Source: a virus. Taken from it: a DNA stretch of 40,253 bases. The notes under the pieces were generated by a model, which ran no database searches, had not been told where the DNA came from, and saw only the letters and a list, made by a program, of their open reading frames with translations. The stretch spans positions 1 through 40,253 of IMG/VR virus record IMGVR_UViG_3300009788_000183. The stretch is one strand, 5' to 3'. The position numbers were made by a program, and so were the translations under genes. Below, piece after piece: positions 7,233 through 15,457 of this stretch. The first letter of the stretch is position 1, and the number at the start of each line of letters is the position of its first letter.

Positions 7233-9251
7233 ATGCTTGAGGACGGCCAAATCATCACAATGGTAGAGGCCGAGGCTGATCTAGCTATTGGCTACCGCGA
7301 TGAGATATCACGTAAACGAAAGATCCTGCTCGACTACTACAACACTGAGCCTTTTGGTGATGAGGTTAAAGGCAGGTCTCGTTATGTCTCTCCGGATGTA
7401 GCCAACACAGTCGAATGGATGCTACCTGGTCTCGTCAGGATGTTCACCCAAGGCCGACTGATGGGCCGCTTCGAGTCTGACCTACCTGACAATGATGATG
7501 AAGCCAATCAGAAGACTGAGCTTTCTAACTACGTGTTCATGCGCCAGAACGACGGCACACTCATTCTCTACAACATGTTTAAAGATGCGCTACTCCAGTT
7601 CCTAGGTGTGGTCAAAGTAGCCTGGGTGACTGAGAACGTGGTCACCGAAGAGAAGTACGAAGGTCTTTCACAAGACGAATTCGACAAACTTAAAGCTGAT
7701 TCAGAGACAGATATCGAGGAGTTCGAAGTATCTGAAACTATCCAAGGCCCAAGCTACAAGGCCACGGTCAAGCGCACCAAAAAGAAAGGTAAAGTAGATT
7801 ACCTAGGCATTCCGGGTGAAGAGTTCCTAATCAACCGTAACGCTCGAGACTTTGATGATCCTAGATTCATAGGACATCGATCAGAACACACTACCCGGTC
7901 AGACCTCATTGAGATGGGCTTCGATGAAGACACCGTTAACGCACTGCCTAAAGATAGCCGCACCCTAAGGAGTAGTGAGTCGAGGTTCGCCAGACAAAAG
8001 AATACGCACGGAACCGGCGACAATAACCCCACCACCTCAAAGGCTAACGATATCATCACCCTGGGCGAGTACTACCCTAAACTGGATATCGATGAGGATG
8101 GTATTGCCGAACGTTGGCAGATCTTCGTTGCTGGTCACGAGGTCTTGCAGAAAGAACGCTGGGACGAACATCCCTTTGCGGTAGTAGTTCCTACCCCTAT
8201 GCCTCATGTGGCGATCGGCACGTGTCCGGCCGAGCAGGCGGCAGACTTCCAGTTGGTTAAATCTGTCCTCGTCAGGAACGGACTAGACAATATCTACAAC
8301 ACCAACTGGAACCGCATGGTCTACAACGAACGTGTGGATCTAGATGATCTATTTACCGCACGTCCCGGCGGTGGAATTGGGGTTGAAGGTCAAGCGCCTG
8401 TCCAAGAGGCAATCTTTCCGCTGATCACCGAACCCCAAATAGACGGGATACTCGGTGCTATCGAGGTCATGGACGGCGCGCTGGAGACGCGTACCGGGGT
8501 GAACAGACACAACCAAGGTGTAGACGCTGACTCTTTGAATAAGACGGCCACCGGCTTTAAGGGCATGCGTGACGACTCTATGCAGCGTATTGAACTTATC
8601 GGCAGGCTGTTTGCTTCTACGGGGGTCCGACAGATCTTCCGGCTAACCGCGGCGTTACTGACCAAACACCAAGACACCACCATGCAGATCAAGGTGACGG
8701 GCAAGCCGATGGAGGTAGACCCCACGGCCTGGCGAGAGAACTTGGATGTTTTTGTAGATGTAGGATTAGGGTCAGGTTCAGGAGACAGAAACGAGAAGAT
8801 CGCTAACCTGTCATTTGTCCTACAGAATCAGGGTGAACTCATCTCTCAAGGCTCTCTACTCACCGACGACGCCAAACGCTACAACACGCTCGAGCGGATC
8901 ATCACTGAGGTAGGGCTTAAAGATACGTCTGAGTATTACAACGACCCGGATGATGACGAACAGCTCCTGTTGGCTGAGAACCAGCAATTGAAACAGATGC
9001 TCGAAGTCATGCAGCAACAGGCTAATCCGCTGGCTGAGGCTGAGATCATCAAGGCACAAGCATCGATCGCACGCGACGATAGCAAAGAGCTCAACGACAT
9101 GCGCAAGTTCATCATGAAGATGATGGAAGACTCACGGCAGTTCAACGCAACCCTTGAAAAGGATCTTACCAAGGATGCGACTGATTTAGAGACAGACCGC
9201 ACCGGGTTAGAGTTGGTGCATGAAGAGAATGTTCCGGGTAGTGCGGTGTGA
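7233..9251 (+). CDS. portal protein
   Basis: 672 aa, ATG. The portal is the dodecameric ring at the packaging vertex through which DNA is loaded by the terminase. It is identified from its position between terL and scaffold/capsid, its P22-like length, and the conserved feel of the N-terminus (DYYNTEPFGDEVKGRSRYVS then DVANTVEWMLPGLVRMF) and central part (TGVNRHNQGVDADSLNKTATG). The C-terminal about 90 residues are a Gln/Leu/Glu coiled-coil (LAENQQLKQMLEVMQQQ), like P22 portal barrel helices. It overlaps the next gene by 4 bases. Confidence 0.88.
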   Translation: MLEDGQIITMVEAEADLAIGYRDEISRKRKILLDYYNTEPFGDEVKGRSRYVSPDVANTVEWMLPGLVRMFTQGRLMGRFESDLPDNDDEANQKTELSNYVFMRQNDGTLILYNMFKDALLQFLGVVKVAWVTENVVTEEKYEGLSQDEFDKLKADSETDIEEFEVSETIQGPSYKATVKRTKKKGKVDYLGIPGEEFLINRNARDFDDPRFIGHRSEHTTRSDLIEMGFDEDTVNALPKDSRTLRSSESRFARQKNTHGTGDNNPTTSKANDIITLGEYYPKLDIDEDGIAERWQIFVAGHEVLQKERWDEHPFAVVVPTPMPHVAIGTCPAEQAADFQLVKSVLVRNGLDNIYNTNWNRMVYNERVDLDDLFTARPGGGIGVEGQAPVQEAIFPLITEPQIDGILGAIEVMDGALETRTGVNRHNQGVDADSLNKTATGFKGMRDDSMQRIELIGRLFASTGVRQIFRLTAALLTKHQDTTMQIKVTGKPMEVDPTAWRENLDVFVDVGLGSGSGDRNEKIANLSFVLQNQGELISQGSLLTDDAKRYNTLERIITEVGLKDTSEYYNDPDDDEQLLLAENQQLKQMLEVMQQQANPLAEAEIIKAQASIARDDSKELNDMRKFIMKMMEDSRQFNATLEKDLTKDATDLETDRTGLELVHEENVPGSAV

Positions 9252-9496
9252 CCTACTTCGTTATCGTTGCACCAGGGACCACGCGAATGATAGTGGCTGA
9301 CCTGTTCACACGCAGCAAAGCGTACGCTGAAGAGGCTATAACGCGCTTGGGACTGACGGCGGAGGCACGTGAAGTGGATGTAGAAATTACGTTTCCGGAA
9401 GATGAGCCCGAATTCATCCGTGAGCCCATCATGTTAGGCAGGAAGGCAAACAAAACCCTACTTGGCGTTGACACGGTGTATAAAGTTAATGAATGA
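9248..9496 (+). CDS. hypothetical protein, 82 aa
   Basis: GTG start overlapping the portal stop (GTGA). Alpha/beta composition (YFVIVAPGTTRMIVADLF, KAYAEEAITRLGL, VDVEITFPEDEPEF). No motif is recognised. The gene ends 8 bases inside the next gene's coding region, consistent with an operon. Confidence 0.6.
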   Translation: MTYFVIVAPGTTRMIVADLFTRSKAYAEEAITRLGLTAEAREVDVEITFPEDEPEFIREPIMLGRKANKTLLGVDTVYKVNE

Positions 9497-9746
9497 AATT
9501 GAAATAGGCGCGCTGATTGGTTTTGCGTTGTGTGTTGCTTGGACAATCGGTTATTACTTCGGGATGCGCGCCCAAAAGCGTTATGACGGCGGTACTGGAA
9601 TGCACAGCTTATTAGATCGGCTTGAGTCAATGGGCGGCGATAGCCGCCTGATCAGCAAGGCCAGGAACCAACCGCTATTTAGCCCATACGACCCGTTGTT
9701 GGTGGAGATTGCTTACCGCATCGCTCGCGCGCAAAGTTATGAGTGA
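9489..9746 (+). CDS. small membrane-anchored protein
   Basis: 85 aa. The ATG at 9489 is preferred over an upstream in-frame TTG because it makes a short overlap with the previous gene. One N-terminal transmembrane segment, residues about 6-24 (IGALIGFALCVAWTIGYYF), is followed by a basic turn (RAQKR) and a soluble tail with a helix (LLDRLESMGGDSRLISKA). Unusual between portal and scaffold. Role unknown. Confidence 0.6.
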   Translation: MNEIEIGALIGFALCVAWTIGYYFGMRAQKRYDGGTGMHSLLDRLESMGGDSRLISKARNQPLFSPYDPLLVEIAYRIARAQSYE

Positions 9747-10038
9747 ACAACAACTAAAAGACGGTGTACGCGCCCAACAGCTATTAAACGACTCTATGCT
9801 TGCGGATGCTTTCGAGGCTGTACGCCTGAACATCATCCACGGCATATCCACCAGCACCTTCGATGAGGCAGATAAGCGCGAGTCCGGCTACTTCATGCTC
9901 AGAGCCCTAGAATCAGTCAAAGGCAGCATAGAGAAGCATATCCGTATCGCTGCCGGCCTTCAGGCGGAAGAGAAAGAAACCGCTACACGAACAGTGTTGC
10001 GTCCTATAGAATTAGCAAAGGAAGACCAAGATGGCTAA
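9739..10038 (+). CDS. conserved protein upstream of scaffold
   Basis: 99 aa, ATG overlapping the preceding stop. Helical throughout (RAQQLLNDSMLADAFEAVRL, SGYFMLRALESVKGSIEKHI). The pattern of an N-terminal LLND...AFEAV helix and a central ESG..M..ALESV..IE.H segment is typical of small proteins encoded just before the scaffold in related phages. It may be a head-assembly accessory. It overlaps the scaffold start by 8 bases. Confidence 0.6.
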   Translation: MSEQQLKDGVRAQQLLNDSMLADAFEAVRLNIIHGISTSTFDEADKRESGYFMLRALESVKGSIEKHIRIAAGLQAEEKETATRTVLRPIELAKEDQDG

Positions 10039-10945
10039 CCCGGCACCGGGCACCATAGACGAAATGGTCCAGAAGATGATCGTACCCGCCGAGCTCGAAG
10101 CAGAGCCAAATGACGGGGAGAAGACTGAAGAAGAGAAGCAGGAAGAAATTCCTGAAAGCGTGGAGCCTGTAGTTGAGGGCGACACACCGGAGACAGCAGA
10201 GGAACCCGAAGGGCAACCCGAACCTGAAACCGTATCGATATCGGCTTTGGAGCTGAAAGACTTGCGTAACGGAAACCTGATGCAGGCGGACTACACGCAA
10301 AAGACCATGGCTCTAGCCGAGCAACGAAGGGTAGTTGAGGAAAACACAGTTGCATTCCAGGCGTTACTGGAACAAGCAGAGGCTGTTGCTCAACTGGACC
10401 GAGAAGATCTTGGTTCAACTGAAAACCTTGAGTTGAAAGAATACGACCGGACGGCTTTTGAAGAGAAAAAAGAGCGAGTAGACAAAAAACAGGCACAACT
10501 GACCGAGCTCAAGGCAAAGCGAACTGCTCAGATTGAGGAAGATGCAGCGGAGACCATAGCCAGGGAGACGGACCTACTTTTACCTGCAATCCCAGAATGG
10601 ATTGACCAGGAGAAGATGGTTAGCGAAATGCAGATGTGTTCTGAGATGTGGGCCAAGATGGGGTTCACGAACGAAGACCTTAAGGATAAGTACAACGATC
10701 ACCGCTTGATCGTCATATCCAGGAAGGCCGCTCTATACGATGAATTGCAAGCAAAACAGCAGCGCGTCGACTCCGCAAAGCCGGAAGATAAACAGGTAAC
10801 GGATACGCCCAAAACGGTTCAACCTGGCACCGTAACATCGAAACAGGATGGCATCTCAGCGAAACGCAAAGAGACCTCCGATCGAGCACGGGAGACAGGT
10901 AGGCCACAGGATGCAGTAGCGGCACTGTTAACGCCGCCGACCTGA
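10031..10945 (+). CDS. putative scaffolding protein
   Basis: 304 aa, ATG with GGAAG upstream. Acts as the internal scaffold for procapsid assembly, inferred from its position directly before the major capsid gene. The composition is strongly acidic and Glu/Lys/Gln-rich with long charged helices (residues about 85-185) and few aromatics. The N-terminal 60 residues are Glu/Pro-rich, and the basic Lys/Arg/Gln-rich C-terminal 50 residues are where capsid-binding regions often occur. No protease motif was seen, so it is not obviously a self-cleaving scaffold. Confidence 0.72.
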   Translation: MANPAPGTIDEMVQKMIVPAELEAEPNDGEKTEEEKQEEIPESVEPVVEGDTPETAEEPEGQPEPETVSISALELKDLRNGNLMQADYTQKTMALAEQRRVVEENTVAFQALLEQAEAVAQLDREDLGSTENLELKEYDRTAFEEKKERVDKKQAQLTELKAKRTAQIEEDAAETIARETDLLLPAIPEWIDQEKMVSEMQMCSEMWAKMGFTNEDLKDKYNDHRLIVISRKAALYDELQAKQQRVDSAKPEDKQVTDTPKTVQPGTVTSKQDGISAKRKETSDRARETGRPQDAVAALLTPPT

Positions 10946-10967
10946 CGGGCTTTGCTGGAGGATAGCC

Positions 10968-11933
10968 ATGGCTATTGAAGCGAACACCTTTCTGACGTTT
11001 ACCGCCATTGGTAACCGTGAAGATCTATCTGACATGATCCACGACGTATCACCGACCGATCGTCCCTTCATGTCCAACGCCAAGACAACCCGATCCACAG
11101 CGGTTACCCACGAATGGCAAACAGACGTCCTCGCCGCTGCTGGGAACAACAAAGAGATTGAAGGTAACATCGCAACGGCTGATGCGCTTGTTCCTACGGT
11201 GCGTGTTTCTAACCGCTTACAGATTGCGCGAGCAGTCATCAGCGTGTCAGGTACACAGAATGCGGTCGACTCCGCTGGCCGTGCCGAAGAATCGGCCTAT
11301 CAGGTCATCAAGGCAGGTCGTGAGCTCACTCGAGATATGGAGTTCACCCTGACCCAAAACGCCGCAAGTTCTGCAGGTTCAGCCACGGTAGGACGCTCTC
11401 TTGCCGGTCTTGAGTCCTGGCTTGCAACCAACAAGACCTCGGTAGGTACGGGTACTGCCCAGACCACACCTGGTTTTGCTTCTGGTGATACGGTCTCTCC
11501 GACCGACTCCACGGTACTAGGCGCATTCACCGAAACCTCCCTGAAGGCCACCATTAAGCTGTGCTTCGATAACGGCGGTGACCCAACGATGGTGATGGTG
11601 AACTCGTTCAACAAGCAGACGGCTTCCGGCTTTGCTGGTAACGCTGCTGCCCGACGAGACACTGGAGACGCGAGAGTTCAGATCGTCGGTGCGGCGGATC
11701 TGTACATCTCTGACTTCGGCCAACTGGCTTTGGTGCCTAATCGGTTCCAACGCGAGGAAACGGCTTTCACCTTAGACTATGACTTCCTGGCGGTTTCCTA
11801 TCTGCGGAACATCCAGATGACGCCACTGTCACGGACGGGTGACGCTGAGCGGTCGATGTTGATCGCTGAGTACACACTTGAGGTAGAAAACGAGGTGGCC
11901 TCTGGTAAAGTCACTGATCTAACTACGTCGTAA
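10968..11933 (+). CDS. major capsid protein (DUF5309/SU10-like)
   Basis: 321 aa, ATG with GGAGG at 10957-10961. The N-terminus (FTAIGNREDLSDMIHDVSPT then DRPFMSN) and the THEWQTDVLAA and RAEESAYQVIKAGRELTRDM segments match the pattern of the SU10-type major capsid family (DUF5309), which has the HK97 fold. It forms the icosahedral shell. The gene is followed by a strong hairpin, consistent with separate control of this abundant product. Family assignment is from pattern memory, not a search. Confidence 0.85.
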   Translation: MAIEANTFLTFTAIGNREDLSDMIHDVSPTDRPFMSNAKTTRSTAVTHEWQTDVLAAAGNNKEIEGNIATADALVPTVRVSNRLQIARAVISVSGTQNAVDSAGRAEESAYQVIKAGRELTRDMEFTLTQNAASSAGSATVGRSLAGLESWLATNKTSVGTGTAQTTPGFASGDTVSPTDSTVLGAFTETSLKATIKLCFDNGGDPTMVMVNSFNKQTASGFAGNAAARRDTGDARVQIVGAADLYISDFGQLALVPNRFQREETAFTLDYDFLAVSYLRNIQMTPLSRTGDAERSMLIAEYTLEVENEVASGKVTDLTTS

Positions 11934-11949
11934 CCTGACGTAAACGATA

Positions 11950-11978
11950 GGGGCCTGCGGTTGGTTACCAAAGGCCCC
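11950..11978 (+). terminator. hairpin after major capsid gene
   Basis: GGGGCCT at 11950-11956 pairs with AGGCCCC at 11972-11978 across a 15-base loop. It lies 17 bases after the capsid stop and is followed by GTTTAAGGAG rather than a clear U-run. It may be a weak or partial terminator, or an RNA-stabilising structure that lets capsid mRNA outnumber downstream mRNA. Confidence 0.5.
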
Positions 11979-11993
11979 GTTTAAGGAGACACC

Positions 11994-12140
11994 ATGGCTA
12001 TTGATACATCTCACGCTGAGAGCATGCCGCCGAGGATGAAGAAAGCCTCTAAGCTGCCACCCAATCTGAAGCCTGCATCACGGTTGCCACCGACGACCAA
12101 ACCGGCCTCTAAAAACCCTGCGCCGTTGAAGCACGCTTGA
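11994..12140 (+). CDS. 48-aa Lys/Pro decapeptide-repeat protein
   Basis: ATG with an excellent AAGGAG site 7-8 bases upstream. After a short head, the product consists of about three 10-residue repeats of KxASxxPxxx type: (K)KASKLPPNL, KPASRLPPTT, KPASKNPAPL. This is strongly basic and polyproline-like. Its strong ribosome site directly after the capsid hairpin suggests substantial expression; it may be a head-associated or nucleic-acid-binding peptide. The next gene starts on its stop (TTGA). Confidence 0.6.
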   Translation: MAIDTSHAESMPPRMKKASKLPPNLKPASRLPPTTKPASKNPAPLKHA

Positions 12141-12469
12141 GGTTCCTTGATTACGTCCCTGAGACCGGGATAGCTACCTATGTGGACTACGACCACGAGA
12201 CCAAGATATCCACGGTCATTGAGCGTCAGAACTGTGACGCGATCATTGAGCACAACAAACGCCTGATCTCTGATAACGAAGACACCACGAAGCAAGGGAT
12301 TAAGAAGGGTTGGATGCACCTCGGCACTATCCCACAGAACTTCATCCAGGAGTGTGCTTTAAAAACCGGTCTTGATCCTTTCTCGCGAGAGGGCATAAAC
12401 TGGCTAGTCAAGAAGATTCACGAACGAGACTTTAAGCTGCTCAAGGTAGCCAACGGGAAATTCATATGA
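12137..12469 (+). CDS. conserved capsid-adjacent protein
   Basis: 110 aa, TTG start overlapping the preceding TGA. The N-terminus RFLDYVPETGIATYVDYDHE, followed by a negatively charged segment and KQGIKKGWMHLGTIP, matches a pattern repeatedly found just downstream of phage major capsid genes, where DYxPETGI and KxGIKxxWxH are conserved. It has been viewed as a virion or head-assembly accessory; biochemical role unknown. Confidence 0.65.
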   Translation: MRFLDYVPETGIATYVDYDHETKISTVIERQNCDAIIEHNKRLISDNEDTTKQGIKKGWMHLGTIPQNFIQECALKTGLDPFSREGINWLVKKIHERDFKLLKVANGKFI

Positions 12470-12741
12470 TAGATCGAGAGAAAGTAGCTGAAACGATGAT
12501 TCCCTGTGACAGTTATTCCGGCTGGGCGGCTAAGTATCTGCGTGGTGATTTCGATTTCACTGACTTGTGGAAAGAAGTGAAAGGAATTCAGGCTGAAATA
12601 GTCCCGGGTAAGGTCGACGCGAGCCCCGTCGTGACCGTCGACGAGGAGGAAGTGGAGGATGAGCCGGAAGCAGAAGACCCTCGGGATGCAGAAATAGAGC
12701 GTCTGAGAGGTCTATTGACGGAGCAAGATGAGCAAGCCTAG
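12466..12741 (+). CDS. acidic hypothetical protein, 91 aa
   Basis: ATG overlapping the previous stop (ATGA). The first 40 residues include aromatic helical segments (SGWAAKYLRGDFDFTDLWKEV). The last 40 are a Glu/Asp-rich low-complexity tail (VDEEEVEDEPEAEDPRDAEI) ending in a leucine-containing charged helix. No family recognised; coupled to capsid-adjacent genes. Confidence 0.6.
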   Translation: MIDREKVAETMIPCDSYSGWAAKYLRGDFDFTDLWKEVKGIQAEIVPGKVDASPVVTVDEEEVEDEPEAEDPRDAEIERLRGLLTEQDEQA

Positions 12742-12904
12742 CTACATCATCGTTCAGGGAGACACACTCCCGGATCTGATAGTAGAGTGCAATAAATACC
12801 CAGAATACTATCCGTCTAGCCAACCTTATTTGGACGTAAAGAAAAAGCACAACCAAGTAATGTATCTACCGCATGCAAAGCCTAAACGGTGGTGGCATGG
12901 ATGA
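12728..12904 (+). CDS. 58-aa LysM-like peptide
   Basis: ATG 14 bases inside the preceding gene. The product begins YIIVQGDTLPDLIVECNKYP. The (Y)xVxxGDTL-hydrophobic-x-I pattern resembles the first half of a LysM peptidoglycan-binding domain, but it is too short for a complete one with certainty. The C-terminus is basic and aromatic (AKPKRWWHG). It overlaps the next gene by 8 bases. LysM identity is tentative. Confidence 0.5.
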   Translation: MSKPSYIIVQGDTLPDLIVECNKYPEYYPSSQPYLDVKKKHNQVMYLPHAKPKRWWHG

Positions 12905-14288
12905 ACGCCTAGAACAGGCAACCAACCTCGAAGACACAGACCCAGACCACGCCCTAACGCTCTGTTCCGATGTCTTAAACGAGGACAGAGACCACCCTGA
13001 GGCCATGTACATCGCCGCTCGCGTCCTGATGGGTGCTGGTAGAACGGGACTAGCTCACGCTCTGTATCGAAGATGTAATGAGATGAGCCCCCATAAGGCA
13101 GAGATACAGAACTCTCTGGGGCTAAGTGTTGAGCACACTGACCCTAAAGCGGCCCTAAACTACTACGAGAACGCGCTTCGTATTAAACCCGACTATTACC
13201 ACTCCCTGAACAATAAGGGCCTGATGCTTTTACGTAAAGGCAGACCAGATCTGTGCCTAAAGTACGCCGAGAAGTGCTTGGAGGTTAAGCCCGACTACAT
13301 CGGTGCCAATGTCAATAAGGCCACGGCGTTACTCATGCTGCGACGATGGAAAGAAGGCTGGGCCGAATACGCCAGTTCTCTAGGGGTTTCTCGCCTGCGT
13401 AGAGAGTACGGTGTACCTGATTGGAATGGTGAGAAAGGCACGATCGTTGTTTATGGGGAGCAAGGGATAGGCGATGAGATCCTATTCACCTCGTGTATCC
13501 CTGATTTGGTGAAGACAAATAAGGTGGTTATCGACTGTGACCCTCGATTAGTCGGTCTATTTCAACGTTCTTTCCCGAGCTGTGAAGTCTATGGAACGCG
13601 GTTTAAAGGCCAGACGCCCTTGATAAACGACCACAAAATTGACTATCAAGCGGCCATGGGCGACCTGCCCCGGTTCTTTCGCAATTCAGAGGAAGAGTTT
13701 CCGGGCACACCCTATCTAAAAGCTGACCCAGAGCGGTGTATTCAATGGCGGGCTCTATTTGATTCGCTGCCTCACGGTTCGAACAATCCAGTCATGAGGC
13801 GTAATCAGCCTAACGGGAAGAGAATAGGAATAGCGTGGCAAGGCGGCATTTTAAACACCGAGCGACACGCCCGCTCATTTGATTTAGATCTCTTCGCACC
13901 CCTGTTTGACCTGCCGCACACGTTCATCTCCCTCGAGTACGACGAACCAGACCTGAAAGGCTATCCGATCAGACACTTCGGCCGAGCTGTGAATAAGGGC
14001 GTTGATTACGATGAGACCATGGCGTTGATCGCTGAGTTAGATCTAGTTATTTGTGTCACCACCACGGCGGTACACGCTGCTGGTGCTCTCGGAGTAGAGT
14101 GCTGGTGTCTGACGCCTAAATATCCTTCTTACAGATTCCACTTAGACGGTGATATTCCCTGGCACAACTCGGTTGAACTTGTTAGACAAGTAGATACATG
14201 GGAAAATGTGATCACTGAGGTCAAGCAGAAATTGGAGGCTAAATGGTCACGAGGGTCTTCATCGGTTTCGATAGCCGCCAGCCAATAG
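12897..14288 (+). CDS. TPR-containing GT-B glycosyltransferase
   Basis: 463 aa from the ATG at 12897 (an in-frame ATG at 12873 would add 8 residues). Residues about 1-150 are TPR repeats (NYYENALRIKPDYYHSLNNK, CLKYAEKCLEVKPDYIGANV). Residues about 180-460 are a GT-B glycosyltransferase of GT9/GT41-like character: GEQGIGDEILFTSCIPDL near 187-204, GIAWQGG at 311-317, then ...LDLVICVTTTAVHAAGALGV at 381-400, where the nucleotide-sugar phosphate usually sits. It would transfer sugar to a protein or glycan acceptor. First gene of a modification cassette, 46 bases overlapping the next glycosyltransferase. Acceptor unknown. Confidence 0.82.
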   Translation: MDERLEQATNLEDTDPDHALTLCSDVLNEDRDHPEAMYIAARVLMGAGRTGLAHALYRRCNEMSPHKAEIQNSLGLSVEHTDPKAALNYYENALRIKPDYYHSLNNKGLMLLRKGRPDLCLKYAEKCLEVKPDYIGANVNKATALLMLRRWKEGWAEYASSLGVSRLRREYGVPDWNGEKGTIVVYGEQGIGDEILFTSCIPDLVKTNKVVIDCDPRLVGLFQRSFPSCEVYGTRFKGQTPLINDHKIDYQAAMGDLPRFFRNSEEEFPGTPYLKADPERCIQWRALFDSLPHGSNNPVMRRNQPNGKRIGIAWQGGILNTERHARSFDLDLFAPLFDLPHTFISLEYDEPDLKGYPIRHFGRAVNKGVDYDETMALIAELDLVICVTTTAVHAAGALGVECWCLTPKYPSYRFHLDGDIPWHNSVELVRQVDTWENVITEVKQKLEAKWSRGSSSVSIAASQ

Positions 14289-14899
14289 CTTTTTCAGTGC
14301 TCTCTCATTCGATTCTACGCCACGCAAGCGTACCCGTATCAATCACCCCACTTATCCTAGACACCCTCCCTATCACTCGTAAGGGCCTCACAGACTTCAC
14401 CTTCGCGCGCTACCTAGTGCCATGGCTATGTGACTATGAGGGGACGGGCATATTCATGGATTCCGACATGCTGCTTACCGCAGATGTGGCGGCGTTGGCT
14501 GTTGAAGATGAGTATAACGTTGCGCTCGTTCGTCACCCGTCCGCCGCTTATGAAGATACCTCAATGATGGTGTTTAACAACAAGCGATGCCGGACATTAA
14601 CCCCAGAATATATCGAAAACGATGCCCCCCAAACACTCGAATGGGCAGGCCCGATATATGAACTTCATCCAACCGCTAACTTTCTGGTCGGGTATGATGA
14701 ACCTTTCGGAGAGTCGAGCAGACTCCCTCATGTAATCCACTACACCCAAGGCATACCGGAATACAAAGAGTGCCGAGACTGCGACTACGCTGATTTGTGG
14801 TTTGAAGAAAAGGCAGCCATGTTACACAGCGTATCCTGGATAGAGATCATGGGGCAGTCAGTACACGCTGATCCTGTTCTAAAGCGTCTATGCTCATAA
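14243..14899 (+). CDS. GT-A (GT8-like) glycosyltransferase
   Basis: 218 aa, ATG inside the previous gene's last 46 bases. Starts RVFIGFDSRQPIAFSVLSHS, the typical start of family 8-like retaining glycosyltransferases. The metal-binding DxD is DSD at 73-75 in IFMDSDMLLTADVAAL, and downstream MMVFNN and HPTANFLVGYD are consistent with acceptor-side loops. A nucleotide-sugar-dependent transferase; substrate not predictable. It overlaps the methyltransferase by 10 bases, which suggests the three proteins modify one acceptor. Confidence 0.8.
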   Translation: MVTRVFIGFDSRQPIAFSVLSHSILRHASVPVSITPLILDTLPITRKGLTDFTFARYLVPWLCDYEGTGIFMDSDMLLTADVAALAVEDEYNVALVRHPSAAYEDTSMMVFNNKRCRTLTPEYIENDAPQTLEWAGPIYELHPTANFLVGYDEPFGESSRLPHVIHYTQGIPEYKECRDCDYADLWFEEKAAMLHSVSWIEIMGQSVHADPVLKRLCS

Positions 14900-15396
14900 G
14901 CGCTGAGTACCTCAATCAACAGCGCCAACTACACGAAAACCCGGACTACGGGACGGCGAGCGTTCACTACTGGCCGCTGATCCTTAAGCTAATCGATCAA
15001 CTAGACATCACCGAGGTACTGGACTACGGATGTGGCAAGGGCAAGTTAGCCGGTCTTCTTGAAGGTAGAAAGCTGTTAGTTCGCCAGTACGACCCTGTAT
15101 ATCTTGATCAACGCCAGCCTACCGAGATGGTGTGCTGCATCGATGTTTTAGAACATATCGAACCAGAGTGCTTAGATAGCGTCCTAGACGACCTGCAACG
15201 CCTCACACAGAGGATAGGTGTCTTCTCAGTACATACCGGGCAAGCCGCTAAAACACTCCCTGATGGCCGCAACGCGCACCTCATTCAAGAGGATTATCGC
15301 TGGTGGCTGCCTAAGATCATGGATCGATTCGAGATCTTCACCCTTTCTCATGAAATTCAAGGCGGTTTCTACGTGATAGTGAGAAAACTTGCCTGA
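14890..15396 (+). CDS. class I SAM-dependent methyltransferase
   Basis: 168 aa, ATG. SAM-binding motif I is EVLDYGCGKGKLAGLL (DYGCGKG at 45-51), followed by an acidic residue at the end of strand 2 (RQYDPVY), and the CCIDVLEHIEP motif (D85, H89) expected in small-molecule O- or C-methyltransferases of glycan pathways. There is no DNA-methylase (D/N/S)PPY motif. Coupled to the glycosyltransferases, so methylation of a sugar or capsid residue is likely; a nucleotide substrate is less likely. Confidence 0.8.
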   Translation: MLISAEYLNQQRQLHENPDYGTASVHYWPLILKLIDQLDITEVLDYGCGKGKLAGLLEGRKLLVRQYDPVYLDQRQPTEMVCCIDVLEHIEPECLDSVLDDLQRLTQRIGVFSVHTGQAAKTLPDGRNAHLIQEDYRWWLPKIMDRFEIFTLSHEIQGGFYVIVRKLA

Positions 15397-15457
15397 TGCA
15401 TTTCCACCCCTGACAGATTAAATTACCGCTCTCGATTGCCTATAACTGGAGAGGAAT

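Noticed and set aside
15397-15457. 61-base gap with CTGACA and CTATAACT
   Set aside because: The spacing between the two boxes is about 25 bases, too long for a sigma-70 promoter, so no promoter is called.
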